Positions 22,089 through 34,259 are shown, numbered from the stretch's first letter. The stretch: 64,000 bases of DNA from Portunus trituberculatus (GCF_017591435.1 NC_059257.1:7907755-7971754), one strand, 5' to 3'. Program-made: numbers and translations. Notes: generated by a model from the sequence alone, not told the origin.

Positions 22089-25000
22089 CGTAGTGTAGTG
22101 GCTAGCATGCTCGACTCACAATCGAGAGGGCCGGGTTCGAGTCCCGGGCGCAGCGAGGCAAATGGGCAAGCCTCTTAATGTGTGAGGTGTGTTCACCTAG
22201 CAGTAAATAGGTACGGGATGTAACTGGAGGGGTTGTGGCCTTGCTTTCCCGGTGTGTGGAGTGTGTTATGTGGTCTCAGTCCTACCCAAAGATCGATCTA
22301 TGAGCTCTGAGCTTTTTCTGTAATGGGGAAGACTGGCTGGGTGACCAGCAGACAACCGAGGTGAATTACACATCCTCCCTGGCAACAAACACCCTTGAGT
22401 CTTGCATCATTCCAGTCAGGTGTTTGGTGCACACGTGTTTCCTTCCACACAACAGGCTGACCTTCATGCAGTATTCATGGCCACACACCTTTCATAATCA
22501 CATTCACCACAACAACCCTCTGCTTTATATTCATTTTTATTTACTCTTTCACCATTATCGTTCTTAAAAATAACCCTTTGCTAAATCTATATTAATTTTT
22601 CTTTTACTTTTTCACTATTATCATCTAAAAACAAAATAACCCTCTACTTTATATTTACTTTTCTTTACTCTTTCACTATTAACATTCTAAAAATACTTTC
22701 ACTATTATCATCCTAAGAATAAAACTACATACATTTTTCTTTATACATTTTCCCTTACTATATCACTATTCATTAAAAAACAACCCTCTTCCTTATACAT
22801 TTTTCCTTTTCTCTTTCACCATTAACATCCATAAAAGCCTCATAACTTCCTTCAGATTTTGTTCAACTATCACTAGAGTAACCATCACTAACTTCACAAA
22901 ACAATTACACTATCACTACAACCAAGAAAACACCCTTTAAGACCCTAATAACTTCCTGTACACCCAATTCAACCACTACAAACATGAAAGCACCCTTGAA
23001 ATCCCTTACAACCTCCACCACAACCTCTTAATCGCTTCGGTACTGGAATGCATTTTTATCATGACTTTTGTGTGTGATTAGACAATTTTATTTGCATTAT
23101 GAAGGGTCTATGGAGGTCAGAAGATTAATGGCCAGAGTCTTCACTATTTCAACTCCCCACAAAAGTTTATGAAGCTGTTTAAAAATCTCCAAATAAGAAT
23201 AAATATGAAAATGTGTTATGGTACTAAAGGGTTATAAAAGAAGCATACAACTCTCACTACAACCTTTAAAAACACCCACAAAATATATGACCAACAGAAC
23301 CACCACCACCACCACAACTTACCAGGGAACCACTCATCTGTAGGATTGACGAGAGTGAAGCCATTAGCAAGAGCCTGATCGTGGCCAAGGAAAGCCCTCC
23401 CTACACTAGTCAGCACTTGCTCCACAGTGATGCCTGGCTTCATCTCACTCAGGTTCATAACATGGGCGGGTGTGCTGGCTGTGGCTTTGCTCTTGATGCT
23501 CTGAAAGGATGTGTGTGGTTAGGGAAAGGTGGCAAAGATAGGAAGACAGTTATTTTTTATTGTCTTGCTTCTCTTCCAACTCCTCCACCTCCTCCTTCTC
23601 CTATTCCTCTTCTACCTTTTCTTTGTCCTCCTCCTCCTCCTCCTCCTCCTCCTCCTCCTCCTTCTTCTCCTTCTCCTCCTCCTCTTATACTAGAAAAGTT
23701 AGAGAAAGATAGAGAAAAGGAAGCTAGAAAAGGAAATGTAAAAAAAAAAAATAAGAGTTCAGGAGGAATTAGTAAAAGAAAAGAGACCATGTTGCCTTCT
23801 AGATAGGATGAGTTAGCTAGGAAGAGGAAGTGAAAGTGAAAGTGAAGAGGAAATGACAAGCGCTTGCTTGCATCAGAGTAAGGAACGGAGGTCAGTTCGT
23901 ACAAATAGGAAGGACCGACTCTCTCTCTCTCTCTCTCTCGATAGAAATGACTGCATACATTCTCACAACCTCTCCATATTAAAGATCACGTGTATAGAAC
24001 AAGGCAAGGGAAAAGGATTAAGTAATGAAGGAAATTATGTCTTTTCTATTCTCTTCTCTTCAATAATCAGACTCAAGAACAACAACGATTTTACATACAT
24101 TCTCACCTCTCCATATTCAAGATCACGTATATAGAACAAGACAATGGAGAAAGAGGAAATAATGAAAGAAATCCTGTCTATTCTACTCTCTTCTCTTCTA
24201 CAACCAGACTCAATAACAACAAAAACCACAACACCCAAACCCTAAACTGTTCTCAAATACTTCTGCGCTTCACCTCTATTTCAAAAAGGTTTTATTTGAA
24301 TTAAAACGAGTATTTTTAAGGTGTTTTTACGGTACTAGAGTCGTTTTAAGTGTTTTTATGGTTCTAGAGGCAGAGTGACAAAATTTCTACATCATTAACT
24401 GGAGAAACACCCTTGAAAATGTCGCTAATCATCTCTAGCCTTGGAAAATAGAGCAGTGTGTTTCTAAATGTTGGCCTCCCTCGCTTCCAGACGTACAATA
24501 TTACTGATTTCCTATTCTATCTCCAATAACCCCATCAAAAACACGATCATAGGAGTCACAATCTTATTTCCTTCGTTCATATTCTTGTTTACATTTCTGC
24601 TTTTTTTTTTTTTTTAGTTATGCTTCTTATTCCTGTTTATTTTATCTTATCTTCCTCTCCCTTCCTTTTACTTTATTTCCTTCTCCCTTCATCTTCTATT
24701 TTTTTTTTTTATCTATATCTATTTTCTATGTGTCTTTAACCCCCTTCAGGAACTGCGATGCATTTTGATCTTGAGTTTTGGGTATGATTAAACTATTTTA
24801 TTTTGCATTAGGAAGGGTTTATGGGAGTTGAAAGATTAATGGCCAGTCTTTACGATTTCAATGCCAACATATGTTTCTGAAGCTGTATAAAATCACCAAA
24901 CAGTAACTAAAATGAATATGGAAACGCGTCCTGGTGCTGAAGAGATTAATAAGTGTATGAGGTCAGTCGGTCAAGCATTACCAGTACAATCTCGATTTAT

Positions 25001-25032
<32 letters not shown>

Positions 25033-25857
25033 ATGAACCCCACATATACAAGTGTTTGCTCTCTGGTCCTCTCGAGATAGCATTGGGTGAAGTTGGTAAA
25101 TAAAGACTCGAGTTAGATAAAAAATGTCTGTATATAAATAAGTGATGTTTACTATTTGATATGTTAGTTCATCGCAGTATTTAGTAATTTATTTTCTTAT
25201 TTCTATTTATTTATTTATTTTGTAATGGAGTTTGATTTTCTATTTTCTTATATACCTGAAAAATAATGATGCCTTTATTTTCATATTTTTTCCCATCTCT
25301 TACGTTTCCCATGTTAATTTTAATCTCTTCAGCACCAGGACGCGTTTCCAAATTCATTCTGGTTACTATTAGGCGATTTTATACAGCTTCAGAAACATAT
25401 GTAGGGATTAGAATAGTAAAGGTTCTGGACATAAATCTTCTGACCTCCATAAAGCCTACCTAATGCAAATAAAATCGTCTAATAATAACCAAAAGTCAAG
25501 GTAAAAAGTACATCTCAGTATTAAAGGGGTTAAGAGTGAGCTGTTCCTGTGCTTTATTTTTTTTCTTACATTGCAACTTCCATTATATAAAAAAATATAA
25601 AAAACTCATGAATCTATATATCATCTATTCTTTCTTTGTATCACCAAGACCAGCTTTCCAAGTCTCGCTATTTAAGCAGTACGTGCAAAGTCACACGCAG
25701 GCAGCACAAACATAACAAAATTACATTATATAACCAAGACTGTGCAGGTGGAACATGAACGTTGCTGCCAAGAATGATAACACAGGCAAGGGACATGAGA
25801 TAAGAGGCATTGTGCACGTGATAAGGGTTAAGTGGTGTGTAGAGGAGGGCCAGGCAC

Positions 25858-25903
<46 letters not shown>

Positions 25904-28181
25904 CACTGACATAGTGGTGGAATTCACGTTACTTAATTGTTTTCATTTAGTGTGTCCGTTAAGTAAACATGGGAATTAACTTTTTTTCATTGTTTTTATA
26001 GGAATTCACTTTTTTTTTTCTCTCGTCTACAATTGGAGTCAAGATTTTACTCCTTACATTTCTATTCCTTCCTTCCTTCTTTCTTTCCTTGACTATTAGC
26101 AGTGTCGTAGTGAAATGCAACAGTGACAGAAGTAAATAGACATTAAAACACAAACACACCATCAAAATAAAAACAAATGACCATCTTAAGCAAGGGAACT
26201 GGCAAATAAGTGAGCCTTTTTTTTTTTTCCTTACCCAGTTCTCCAGTTCCATAAAAAAAAAAAAAAAACTTGCGCCTTGCTGTGAGTGGAATGCGTGTGG
26301 CAGCTACTCTTCACCTAACTAACCTTAGATATACGACATTCCAAATAGTGCAAAAATAATAACGTGTAATAATAATAATAATAATATACGGTTTATTAAT
26401 TTGCCAGTGCAACAAAAAATTTACACTGAAAATGTACAGGGGGGAGGGGGGACATTAAAACAATGAAATGCTTAACCTAACTATGGATCTAAATTAGCCA
26501 GGAATGTGTGTGTGTGTGTGTGTGTGTTTTAGGATACCAGATGGGGATTGCCAGCCTGATGCACAGCCAGCTAAAAATAAATGGAGCAAACTGAATGCTA
26601 AGGATGATAGGTGGACACAGGCAGCATGAACAAGGGACCGGCCACTTGTAGGGTTACTGGCTTCACGCGGCTTCACTTTTCGGACTACGCTGATATTTCA
26701 ATTGTATGTTGGATTTAGGAACTGCTGTGGTCAATAAAACTATCTATTTACCTATCTATAAGTTTGGCTAGGCTGGCATTATTAACCTTCAGCCAGAGAG
26801 AGAGAGAGAGAGAGAGAGAAGGTGGCGTGGGGCAGGGTGTATGGTATAGTATCGTTCAAGGTTACAAACATTCGTACTGAAAACAAAGCAGATAAAGCAG
26901 AAATATCAGAAAGCCGAAAGATACCACTGCTTATCACTATGAACACAGTCTAAAGTCCAGAGAGAGAGAGAGAGAGAGAGCACAACACTCCCCAAAAGCA
27001 TAATCTCGCAGTACCTTATCCCCATTGAGGGTCAGTTTGAGCTGGTGTCTGTCTGTGTTGACCAGCAGCGTGCAGTGGTGGTAAGCGGTGGAGCGGCCCA
27101 GCTTGGCAGCAGACCCAGACACCTAAAAAATCAATAAAAATGCAATTAAGGAGATTTTTAGGTCTTTGTACACCTGAGAATGCAATCAATATGTTCGTAC
27201 ACCTGAGAATGTAATGAATGCATTTTATGCCTAATTACGCCTAGCACCTGAGAATGCAATTAATATTTTCATACACCTGAGAATGTAGTGAATGCACCTT
27301 TGTCTCTAGCAACTTTACAAACCACATTATGCAGCAGAAACACTAACCTACTTCACACACACAGCCCCAAAACATCAAGAACACTAATAAACACAAGTGC
27401 ATTTCTTCCTTGACCTAAATGGCATATGCAAGAGAGGTAGGGGTGTTTCTATATTAAGTTAGGATGCACTAAGAAGCCTTGACACATATTAACAGCAGTG
27501 CATTCGTTACTTGTTCCTATTGGCATGCGTTGGACCCTGAGTTGCTTGTAAACATATGCAAGGACAACCACACACAGGATATAAGGAGTCTGGCAAGGTG
27601 CTTTTGATATTATTGCTTCCTACCTCTCCTTTTGTGTTGGTTTCGTCTTTTTTTTATTTTGTCACTGTTCTTTATTTATTTTTTTATATTATTACTTTCT
27701 TTCTCTTTTAAATTATTGCAGTCTTTTTTTCTGTTTATTATTATCACTTTCTTATTAATTTTTCTACTTCCTCTCTTATAATTGTTACTCTTTTCTTCAT
27801 CTTTGACATTATTATTCCTTTATTCTCCTCTTTAATATTGTTGCTGCTTCCTTCATCACTAATTATCATATACTACTAACATTCTTCTAATTTATTTACA
27901 CACTTACTTACTCTATCCTTTATTAATCCCTGTATCTTCCTCCTACTCCATCTTTTTTTTTCCTTCATTTATTTATCTCTATATAAAATAAACTGTACAT
28001 TATATCAATATATCTGAACACATTTCATATTTATTCCTTTATATATTCATTGGTATAACTCCACGTTCTACTTCCTGCTCTTCTTCCTTTCCTATCACTC
28101 CTCTTCCTCTTCTTCCTCCTCCTCCTCCTCCTCCTCCTTCTTCAGTCTAGTCTCATGAATAATCAGTCTAGCCTTGATAAC

Positions 28182-28241
<60 letters not shown>

Positions 28242-29568
28242 AACAAAGAGTGAACAAAGCATGACTAGATATTCTTACTGATTACAATCTTAGTGTATAT
28301 AAATATCCCCTCCTGAGACATTACTTCCCTTATTCAAGCCCTAACCAACCTCCTCTGGCAGTGGATATACCAATATAATGGATATCCTGAATAGTAAATG
28401 AGGCGAATATGCAACCTGAATACTCAATGGTTATCCTGGCTCTGCATATGTAATGTATATGAATAAAGAAGAGAAGTAGGTGGAATTTGTAACTAAAATA
28501 TGCAAAACAAGATATGCAACTGGAAATGGTAACTAAAATATGGAATGTCATCTAAGTGGGCCTTCTTGATTCATTGTTTTCGTTGCTTTTAGACAGATTT
28601 ATACTCTTATACAATAAAAAAAAGGGACATGAAACTAGAATTAACGAAGAAAAGAAGGATCTGGAATAACTATTAACCCCTTCAGAACTATGACGTATTT
28701 CCATTTTCATTCTGTTAGTATTTGGCAATTCTATACAACTTCAGAAGCTTAGGTTGTGATTGAAATAGTAAAGACTGCCCATTAATCTTCTGACCTCCAT
28801 AGACCCTTCCTAAACTAAACACACTAGTCTAATCATACCCAAAAACTCGCAGTAAAAATGTGTCCCAGTGCTGAATATTGAAGGGGTTAACTATAGAAGA
28901 GACTAACTCACCTTATGATCGTGGTCCATAATAATATCATCTCTGGAGTTTGGGTGAGCCTGGATGCCAAAGTCGAGATGTAGAGCTCGACAAATCATCT
29001 CCAAGTTAGTATGTCGGTCATACCTGCAAATAGACAATGCATAATAATCAACAGCCGCTCTGCCAGACCCACCTGTACCTCCCATTCACTTACTCTTCCC
29101 CAATACTTGCTAAGATTTCGTGTTTCATCGCCTCAGCTCTTAACATCTCTGTAATTTCTTTTTCCTTTAAAATTCTAAAATATAATACTTTTCAATATAT
29201 TTCGTGTACTGAATGACTTTTAACGCCTCAGCACTTTTATATCTTCATAATCATCAAATCTTATATGTATAGTACTAACTTTCACACCTGTTCCTATTTC
29301 ATTATCACCTCTAATCTCATCTAAGAACTGTTCGTCGTTTAAGTTCCTTGTTTGCAGTGACGGGATAAATACAACCCTAAAATATAAATCAACCGGCTTC
29401 CCAGCTTATGCATAGCCGGTTAAGAGAGCGACGGGGAGAGAGAGACGGGGAGGAAGTGGGGAGAGGAGAGAACAAGGAGGGGGAGAAGTGGGGAGGGAGA
29501 AGCTATGTGGGGTGAGGAACAGGAAGGAGGGAGGCACCAGTAGGGGAGACAAGCGATGGAAAAGTACT

Positions 29569-29636
<68 letters not shown>

Positions 29637-29660
29637 GAGTGGGACATGTAGAGAATAGTA

Positions 29661-29723
<63 letters not shown>

Positions 29724-29744
29724 TGGGACATGTAGAGAATAGTA

Positions 29745-29821
<77 letters not shown>

Positions 29822-31120
29822 AAGGAGGAGAGGACAACGTGCAGGAAACCGCGTCCTCAACATATTTATAAAATCTTCACGCGTGGTCACTTGGCGAACT
29901 CTCAATGCCACTTCCCTTCCGCAAGTAGTTAGGTTTCCATACTGCAAAACACCACCACCTGTTCCTAGGGCCACGAGGCGAGAATAGGGACATTAGGGAG
30001 CTATGTGTGGTGCGAGGGAGGTAACCTACCGGTCACGTGTCTTGGTAGTCACGTGGCAGCTTGATGGGGGGTGAACTGTGAAGCGGGGTACCCTCCTTCT
30101 CTCCCTGACTCCGGCCTGGCCCCTAGCAACAGCTCCAACCCTCTCCTTTTCTCTCTCCCTTCTGTCTCTCCACCCTTATTTACCCCTCTCTGTTGTCATT
30201 AGAGTTTGTTTTCTGTTAGGATGGATATGATATTAGTCTTAACCTCGCACTTTCTCCCTTCTCTATCTCTATCTCGTGTGGTTAGGTGTTATCTTCTAAA
30301 CACGTAGATATGAGCCAGAAATGCAGAAGTGAGATTTCTACCTTCATCCCCTCCTATCAGTTCTTCCATCCTTTGTTAGCTTTTATTACGTTTTATTACC
30401 TCTTTTTGTTAACACAGCAGAAGGGCGTAAGGTTATGATATTTGTATTAACCCTATTGGTACTAGGACGCATTTTCACCACGAGTTTTGGGTAGGATTTG
30501 ATTATTGCATTTATATTTTTAAGGGTTTATGGAGGTCGGAAGATTAATGGCTAATGTCTTCGCTATTTCAATCCCCCACATAAATTTCTGAAGCTGTATG
30601 AAATCGCCAAATAGTAAGCAGAGTGAACATGGAAAAAAGCGCCATAGTACTGAAGGGATTAAAACGGGTAAAACGAATTAATGAAGGTAATATGAGCAAA
30701 GTATACAATAAGAAAAGAACTTGGGTAAAGGATATAACCTAGATAAGTTTAGGTTTAAGAAGGACATTAGTAAAAGGCTCACAAACATTTCTGGATGAGT
30801 AGAATAGGCTTAGTGATGAGGTCCACGCCAGGAGAAAGTCAAATATGAATAGGGAGGACGAATAGTGAATAAGTAGATTGGCAAGGTAGGCTGGATCAGT
30901 GAAATCTTGCCGTTATTCTCCAATTTCTTTACGTACTAATGATAAAAGCAAAGAAATCAAGAGAATATTTATAAACCTCTCTTTTTTTCAGCCTTTTTCT
31001 TCACCATTTTACTTTCTGGCCACCTCTTAACTGATTTTACTATTCTATTCCTCCAGTCTCTATTTTTAGTTGCCAACAGCAGCCTATGATTTTGAGCACG
31101 CCGGGCAAGCTTCCATCCCT

Positions 31121-31176
<56 letters not shown>

Positions 31177-31498
31177 CATTCCTTTCCTCCTTTCTCCTCT
31201 CTTAGTTACAACTCCCACTGATCTTCTTTACTGGTTTATTTTTAGTTCACAAACAAGACGCGGGCAATGTTTTAAGGCAAGCGTTACACCATTTCCTTAT
31301 CTGTCAGCATTCTTATCTCGTTTGTTTTGATTTATAAATGTTATGTACTTATGACTCTCTCTCTCTCTCTCTTTCTCTGGCCTTGTAACAACTAAATTAA
31401 AGAAAAAAGACATACTAATGACAATACGTGACTCATAACACGTACGGTGGAGGTGTGCGTGAAGGAATGGCTGTATTGTAAAGAAAGATGACAAGCAA

Positions 31499-31549
<51 letters not shown>

Positions 31550-31642
31550 AGTCTTTGTTAGCGCTGAATAGTTTACTCATCGCTGTTTATTACTATCCCT
31601 TCTAATTCTGTACTATCCACATGGTTTTACGGATGCCAGGGT

Positions 31643-31696
<54 letters not shown>

Positions 31697-31813
31697 CAGC
31701 AGCAGCAGTAGTAGTAGTAGTAGTAGCAGCAGTAGTAGTAGTAGAGATAATACAATGATATACATGATAAATAAAAAAATGGTACATAAATCGATAAAAA
31801 AAACTAAAAATAT

Positions 31814-31887
<74 letters not shown>

Positions 31888-32346
31888 CACAAAATCTTAC
31901 CTATCTCGAGTAGTGAAGAAGGTGCAGTTCAGGTTACCGTGGTCGTGGTACACCGCCCCGCCACCGCTGCCCCGCCTGGCTAGGGGCACTCCAGCACTCT
32001 CCAAATAAGACAGATTGGCCTCTACTTGTGGGTTCTGATGCCTTCCTATGACCACGCAGGGGGAGTTACGCCACAGCAGCAGAACATTACGCCTCTCAAA
32101 GGACCAGTTCTTGTACAGCCAGTCCTCCAGAGCAAGATTGGAGAAGATATCACTAGACTGGGAGATAAAGACAGTCCGCTTGGGCAAATCCTTGAGGTCT
32201 TCAGTCTTCCTGTTGTTTTTTACCTTCACAGCTGCTGAAGTGCTGGCCCAGGCTTTAGGAATGCTTGATAACTCCTTCCCTACAAGAGATTCTGAGGCCA
32301 ACACCCCGCGGGCCAGGGCATCTGTGGCTAGCTTACGAAGAGCCAT
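20071..32346 (-). CDS. LIPT1: Lipoyltransferase 1, mitochondrial
   Basis: Six exons on the - strand: 32346-31901, 29023-28912, 27122-27015, 23500-23323, 21209-21067 and 20295-20071. All have GT-AG borders and matching phases, giving about 403 aa (human about 373). In the mitochondrial matrix LIPT1 transfers lipoyl groups onto E2 subunits of 2-oxoacid dehydrogenases. The N-terminus (MALRKLATDALARG) is Arg/Ala-rich and suits a targeting peptide. The signature ARRGSGGGAVYHDHGNLN lies at about residues 121-138, followed by CTFFTT. The conserved lysine region GSAAKLGRSTAYHHCTLL is in exon 3, IKSKATAST and LVNPTDEWFPG in exon 4, RWLEGQTPR in exon 5, and the accessory C-terminal domain in exon 6. 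Introns carry MITEs, a SINE and microsatellites. Exon 6 is preceded by an array of acceptor-like repeats. Identification rests on family motifs and gene-wide colinearity. Confidence 0.95.
20289..20715 (-). repeat. Minisatellite carrying the LIPT1 exon-6 acceptor
   Basis: On the - strand the ~20-25-bp unit is CTTGATTTCTAGGCCTA with variants, repeated about 15 times. The last unit is the true 3' splice site TGATTTCTAG|GCCTACC of LIPT1 exon 6. The array fills the 3' half of intron 5, so many units present AG acceptors. Confidence 0.75.
20998..21061. repeat. (TG)n directly after the LIPT1 exon-5 donor
   Basis: On the - strand the donor reads CAG|GTAAGACACACA, so the 64-bp (CA)n run starts within the first 6 intronic bases. 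Confidence 0.95.
21223..21715 (+). mobile_element. TTAA MITE, rearranged (truncated plus composite copy)
   Basis: A truncated copy at 21223-21340 starts TTAATCCCTTGAGTGACTTG and stops after GACCTCCATAGACTA. At 21396 a second start (CCCCTTCAGTACCATGATTT) is followed by two successive 5' halves and one 3' half, ending TATTGAAGGGGTTAA at 21715. It lies in LIPT1 intron 4, 14 bp from the exon-5 acceptor. Confidence 0.75.
22024..22350 (+). mobile_element. (CA)n plus tRNA-Val-like SINE, family 1, forward
   Basis: (AC)n at 22024-22087 is followed by a tRNA-like head. A-box TAGTGTAGTGG, a perfect 5-bp anticodon stem CTCGA/TCGAG around loop CTCACAA (anticodon CAC, valine), and a perfect T-stem CCGGG/CCCGG around TTCGAGT. 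The acceptor stem does not pair, so this is a SINE head, not a tRNA gene. The body continues GAGGCAAATGGGCAAGCC, GTAAATAGGTACGGGATG and CCGGTGTGTGGAGTGTG to about 22350. Confidence 0.8.
23028..23234 (-). mobile_element. TTAA MITE, reverse-oriented, decayed ends
   Basis: The reverse orientation is shown by GAAGGGTCTATGGAGGTCAG and AAGATTAATGGCCA in the middle. Ends are TTAATCGCTTCGGTACTGGA and GTACTAAAGGGTTATAA. It lies in LIPT1 intron 4, about 90 bp from the exon-4 donor. Confidence 0.8.
23575..23690. repeat. (CCT)n microsatellite
   Basis: Interrupted CCT/CTT repeats lie in LIPT1 intron 3. The proline- and glycine-rich frames over them are not genes. Confidence 0.85.
24265..24480 (+). repeat. 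Dispersed repeat, family D
   Basis: Contains AACGAGTATTTTTAAGGTG, TTCTAGAGGCAGAGTGACAA, AATTTCTACATCATTAACTGG, AGAAACACCCTTGAAAATGT and CGCTAATCATCTCTAGCC, in the same order as at 58475-58640 and 62620-62830. It lies in LIPT1 intron 3. Confidence 0.6.
24736..24949 (-). mobile_element. TTAA MITE, reverse-oriented
   Basis: Starts TTAACCCCCTTCAGGAACTG and ends GTGCTGAAGAGATTAA. The internal AAAGATTAATGGCCAGTC shows reverse orientation. It lies in LIPT1 intron 3. Confidence 0.85.
25320..25533 (+). mobile_element. TTAA MITE, forward
   Basis: Starts TTAATCTCTTCAGCACCAGG and ends CTCAGTATTAAAGGGGTTAA. The internal CTTCTGACCTCCATAAAGCC shows forward orientation. It is 214 bp and lies in LIPT1 intron 3. 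Confidence 0.85.
25859..25900. repeat. (CA)n microsatellite
   Basis: Pure (CA)n in LIPT1 intron 3. A shorter run is at 25002-25028. Confidence 0.95.
26185..26275 (+). mobile_element. LINE 3' tail fragment
   Basis: AAGGGAACTGGCAAATAAGT, GAGCC then a T run, TTACCCAGTTCTCCAGTTCC and a poly(A) run match the 3' end wording at 3395-3480. No coding sequence remains. Confidence 0.6.
27123..27300 (-). repeat. Repeats resembling the LIPT1 exon-3 acceptor
   Basis: On the - strand ATTGCATTCTCAGGTGTAC-type units occur four or five times just upstream of the true acceptor ATTGATTTTTTAG|GTGTCTG. The likeness is limited to CAG/TAG followed by GTGT and the upstream ATTGCATT, so derivation from the splice site is only suggested. 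Confidence 0.45.
28182..28238. repeat. (CA)n microsatellite
   Basis: Pure CA run in LIPT1 intron 2, preceded by (CCT)n at about 28105-28137. The stretch 27300-28180 is AT-rich with nothing recognised. Confidence 0.95.
28673..28890 (+). mobile_element. TTAA MITE, forward
   Basis: Starts TTAACCCCTTCAGAACTATG and ends CCCAGTGCTGAATATTGAAG GGGTTAA, with a small insertion duplicating the terminal GCTGAA/ATTGAA. It is 22 bp from the LIPT1 exon-2 donor. Confidence 0.85.
29574..29818. repeat. Three (GA)n blocks with a repeated linker
   Basis: GA runs at about 29574-29632, 29663-29720 and 29749-29818 are separated by near-identical linkers (GTGGGACATGTAGAGAATAG TAGAT). The array is therefore a higher-order tandem of linker plus GA. 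It lies in LIPT1 intron 1. Confidence 0.9.
30447..30662 (-). mobile_element. TTAA MITE, reverse-oriented
   Basis: Starts TTAACCCTATTGGTACTAGG and ends ATAGTACTGAAGGGATTAA. Internal GAAGATTAATGGCTAATGTC. It lies in LIPT1 intron 1. Confidence 0.85.
31123..31885. repeat. (CT)n, (TAG)n and (GA)n microsatellites
   Basis: (CT)n lies at 31123-31173 and 31503-31549, a mixed (TAG)n/(CAG)n at 31645-31745, and (GA)n at 31817-31885. On the - strand the last becomes a (CT)n run starting about 17 bases after the LIPT1 exon-1 donor. Confidence 0.95.
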
Positions 32347-32480
32347 GTTTCCTCACTCAGTAATCGGCAGACGGCAAGATTTCAGCCTCGCAGTCGCGCA
32401 AACAAGTTGGAATATAGCTAGAAACACTCCACACTACAAAACAAACTAGGCAACGGTTCTAAGCTATGATTCCCGGGAAA
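32347..32480. promoter_or_regulatory. LIPT1 promoter region, possibly bidirectional
   Basis: The LIPT1 ATG is at 32346 (-). About 120 bp away on + an open frame starts at 32466. The block 32350-32760 is richer in GC and CpG than its surroundings and has no repeats. No TATA box is clear. Promoter function is inferred only from position. Confidence 0.35.
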
Positions 32481-32741
32481 GTAGCGACGTTAGACAGAGC
32501 TACGGTTCTGTCCGGTAAAGTGAAGTCAATTGTAAGGTTTAGAGAGGCAAAAGACGCTATTCGAACCGCCCTGCAGAGTGAGGTGGTCGTGAAGATCTTG
32601 GGTGCAGTGAAGCCACCTGTAAGTTTGGTGAACCGCCACAAGACCGTCCCTTCGAAGCCGTGTCTCGTAGGTAACGTCCCTTGTCACCATTGGAATCCTC
32701 TTGGTGCAATACTAAGCAGAAGTCACCAACAGCACCAGTGA
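32466..32741 (+). CDS. Unrecognised ORF head-to-head with LIPT1
   Basis: A 91-codon frame beginning MIPGKVATLDRATVLSGKVK is non-repetitive, unlike most frames here. An excellent donor sequence (AAGCCACCT|GTAAGT, junction after 32618) lies inside the frame, so it could be a first exon of about 51 codons. On the opposite strand a 60-codon frame (32641-32459) starts MWRFTKLTGGFT. I recognise neither, and at most one is real. Confidence 0.25.
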   Translation: MIPGKVATLDRATVLSGKVKSIVRFREAKDAIRTALQSEVVVKILGAVKPPVSLVNRHKTVPSKPCLVGNVPCHHWNPLGAILSRSHQQHQ

Positions 32742-32761
32742 CACCACCCGACTCTCCTCTA

Positions 32762-34080
32762 TACCTTGGCACGTGATCACGCCCCTTTTTTCCCGGCTAT
32801 GAGGGTTATTTTTAGGGCGCTGGGGCAATGGACGTACTTGCAGGGCAGCTGTGGGTGACTGTGTGACTGACTCGTTTAAAGGCCACATCAGCTGGAGCCT
32901 TGTTGCCACATCCCGGAAAACATATCGTACCAATTGATTATGTTATATCCTATATACACACTCCTCCGTGCCTCTATACAGCATTATAGGCGATAAATGT
33001 AGAGGGTGTGTAGTGTTATGCAAGTTAATATTAGGCCTAAAATGACGAGCCAGGAGTGAGCCAGTTTTTCTTATTCTGTTCACGTGCCATTCAGCTGACA
33101 GTTGTGTTGCCTCGTCCATGTTAAACTGTTTTTATTCTATTTACCATAACTGGTCTATGTACAACTTTTCTAAATATATTGAGAAGTGTATCGTTTCTAT
33201 GTGAATACTTATGAACCTTCAAGGATATTCAGAGACTCAAGATATTCACATGCGAGCGAATATTCTAAATTTGCAGGATAGAAGTGTGTTGTAAGGATGA
33301 CAACCGGTGAACCAATACAGCGCAAGGATTAGGGACTTGTAGGGAATTTAGACAGTGAAACGAAGGGCTTACTAACCCACTAACCACCTGCTATGGACCC
33401 CTTCCCTGCCCAGGCATGACTTTAGCCACGCCCTTCCTCTACCACACTGTTACCTTGTCACGTGCCTACCTGCCTCGCTCCAGAGATCCATGCCACGGTC
33501 CCCGCATCTCTAAAACGCCTTTCATGTCATCTTCCTGCCCTGACATGGTTCCAATCCTTATCAAAGTCATATTCAGCTACAATTCTCCTTTCTATGTCAT
33601 TATACTACCTGTTTTAACCTGTACACCCCTACCAATGCCCTATATGTATACTCCCATACGAATTGTCATCTGCCTACCATCCCTTCCTCTTCCCTTGCCA
33701 CATCTTTCTACCCCTCTCTGCCGCATACCCTATCAGACCTATGTTATAACCAGCGTACCCCCTGTCATTTTACTCTGGCGTGTTCCCAGCAACCCTAAGA
33801 TGAGAATAATACCCTTGGCCTGTACTTAATCTTGCTTTCATGTCGTTCTCATTAGAAATCCTTGACTACGCAACCATGTCATGCACACCACAACTCTACC
33901 ATGACACAAATGCATGATAAGGATGAGAGGAAGATCAAAGAACACTACAATCCTTCAGTATTTTTTTAATGAAGGCTTTTAACTTGTACTGACATCTATT
34001 TATTTATTCTATTGTTATTATTACTACTTTTTTCTAGATGGAGACAATTAAACACTGGAATGTAAAAAAAAAAAAAAAAT
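32762..34080. other. Intergenic, nothing recognised
   Basis: Non-repetitive sequence between LIPT1 and UQCRB. A 137-codon frame at 33416-33829 is Pro/Leu-rich with no family likeness or splice context, so I leave it uncalled. Confidence 0.5.
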
Positions 34081-34144
34081 TAGCATATGTTTTCTCCAGT
34101 TAATATTATAGTCTGTATGTCTTCATTGACACAGGTTTTCGTAA

Positions 34145-34179
<35 letters not shown>

Positions 34180-34183
34180 AAAA

Positions 34184-34259
<76 letters not shown>
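34145..34259. repeat. (TAG)n microsatellite
   Basis: A (GTA)n run interrupted once by GTGAAAATA near 34178. Val/Thr/Leu homopolymer frames are artefacts. Confidence 0.95.

Noticed and set aside
22088..22160. Functional tRNA-Val(CAC) gene
   Set aside because: Anticodon and T arms fold, but the acceptor stem does not pair, and the same head is followed by a shared non-tRNA body at two other loci, so it is a SINE.
33416..33829. 137-codon + frame
   Set aside because: Pro/Leu/Ile-rich, no recognised domain, no splice partner. Ordinary for chance frames in this composition.
34145..34259. Coding homopolymer tract
   Set aside because: (TAG)n contains stops in one frame and gives poly-Val/Ser only by chance in the others.
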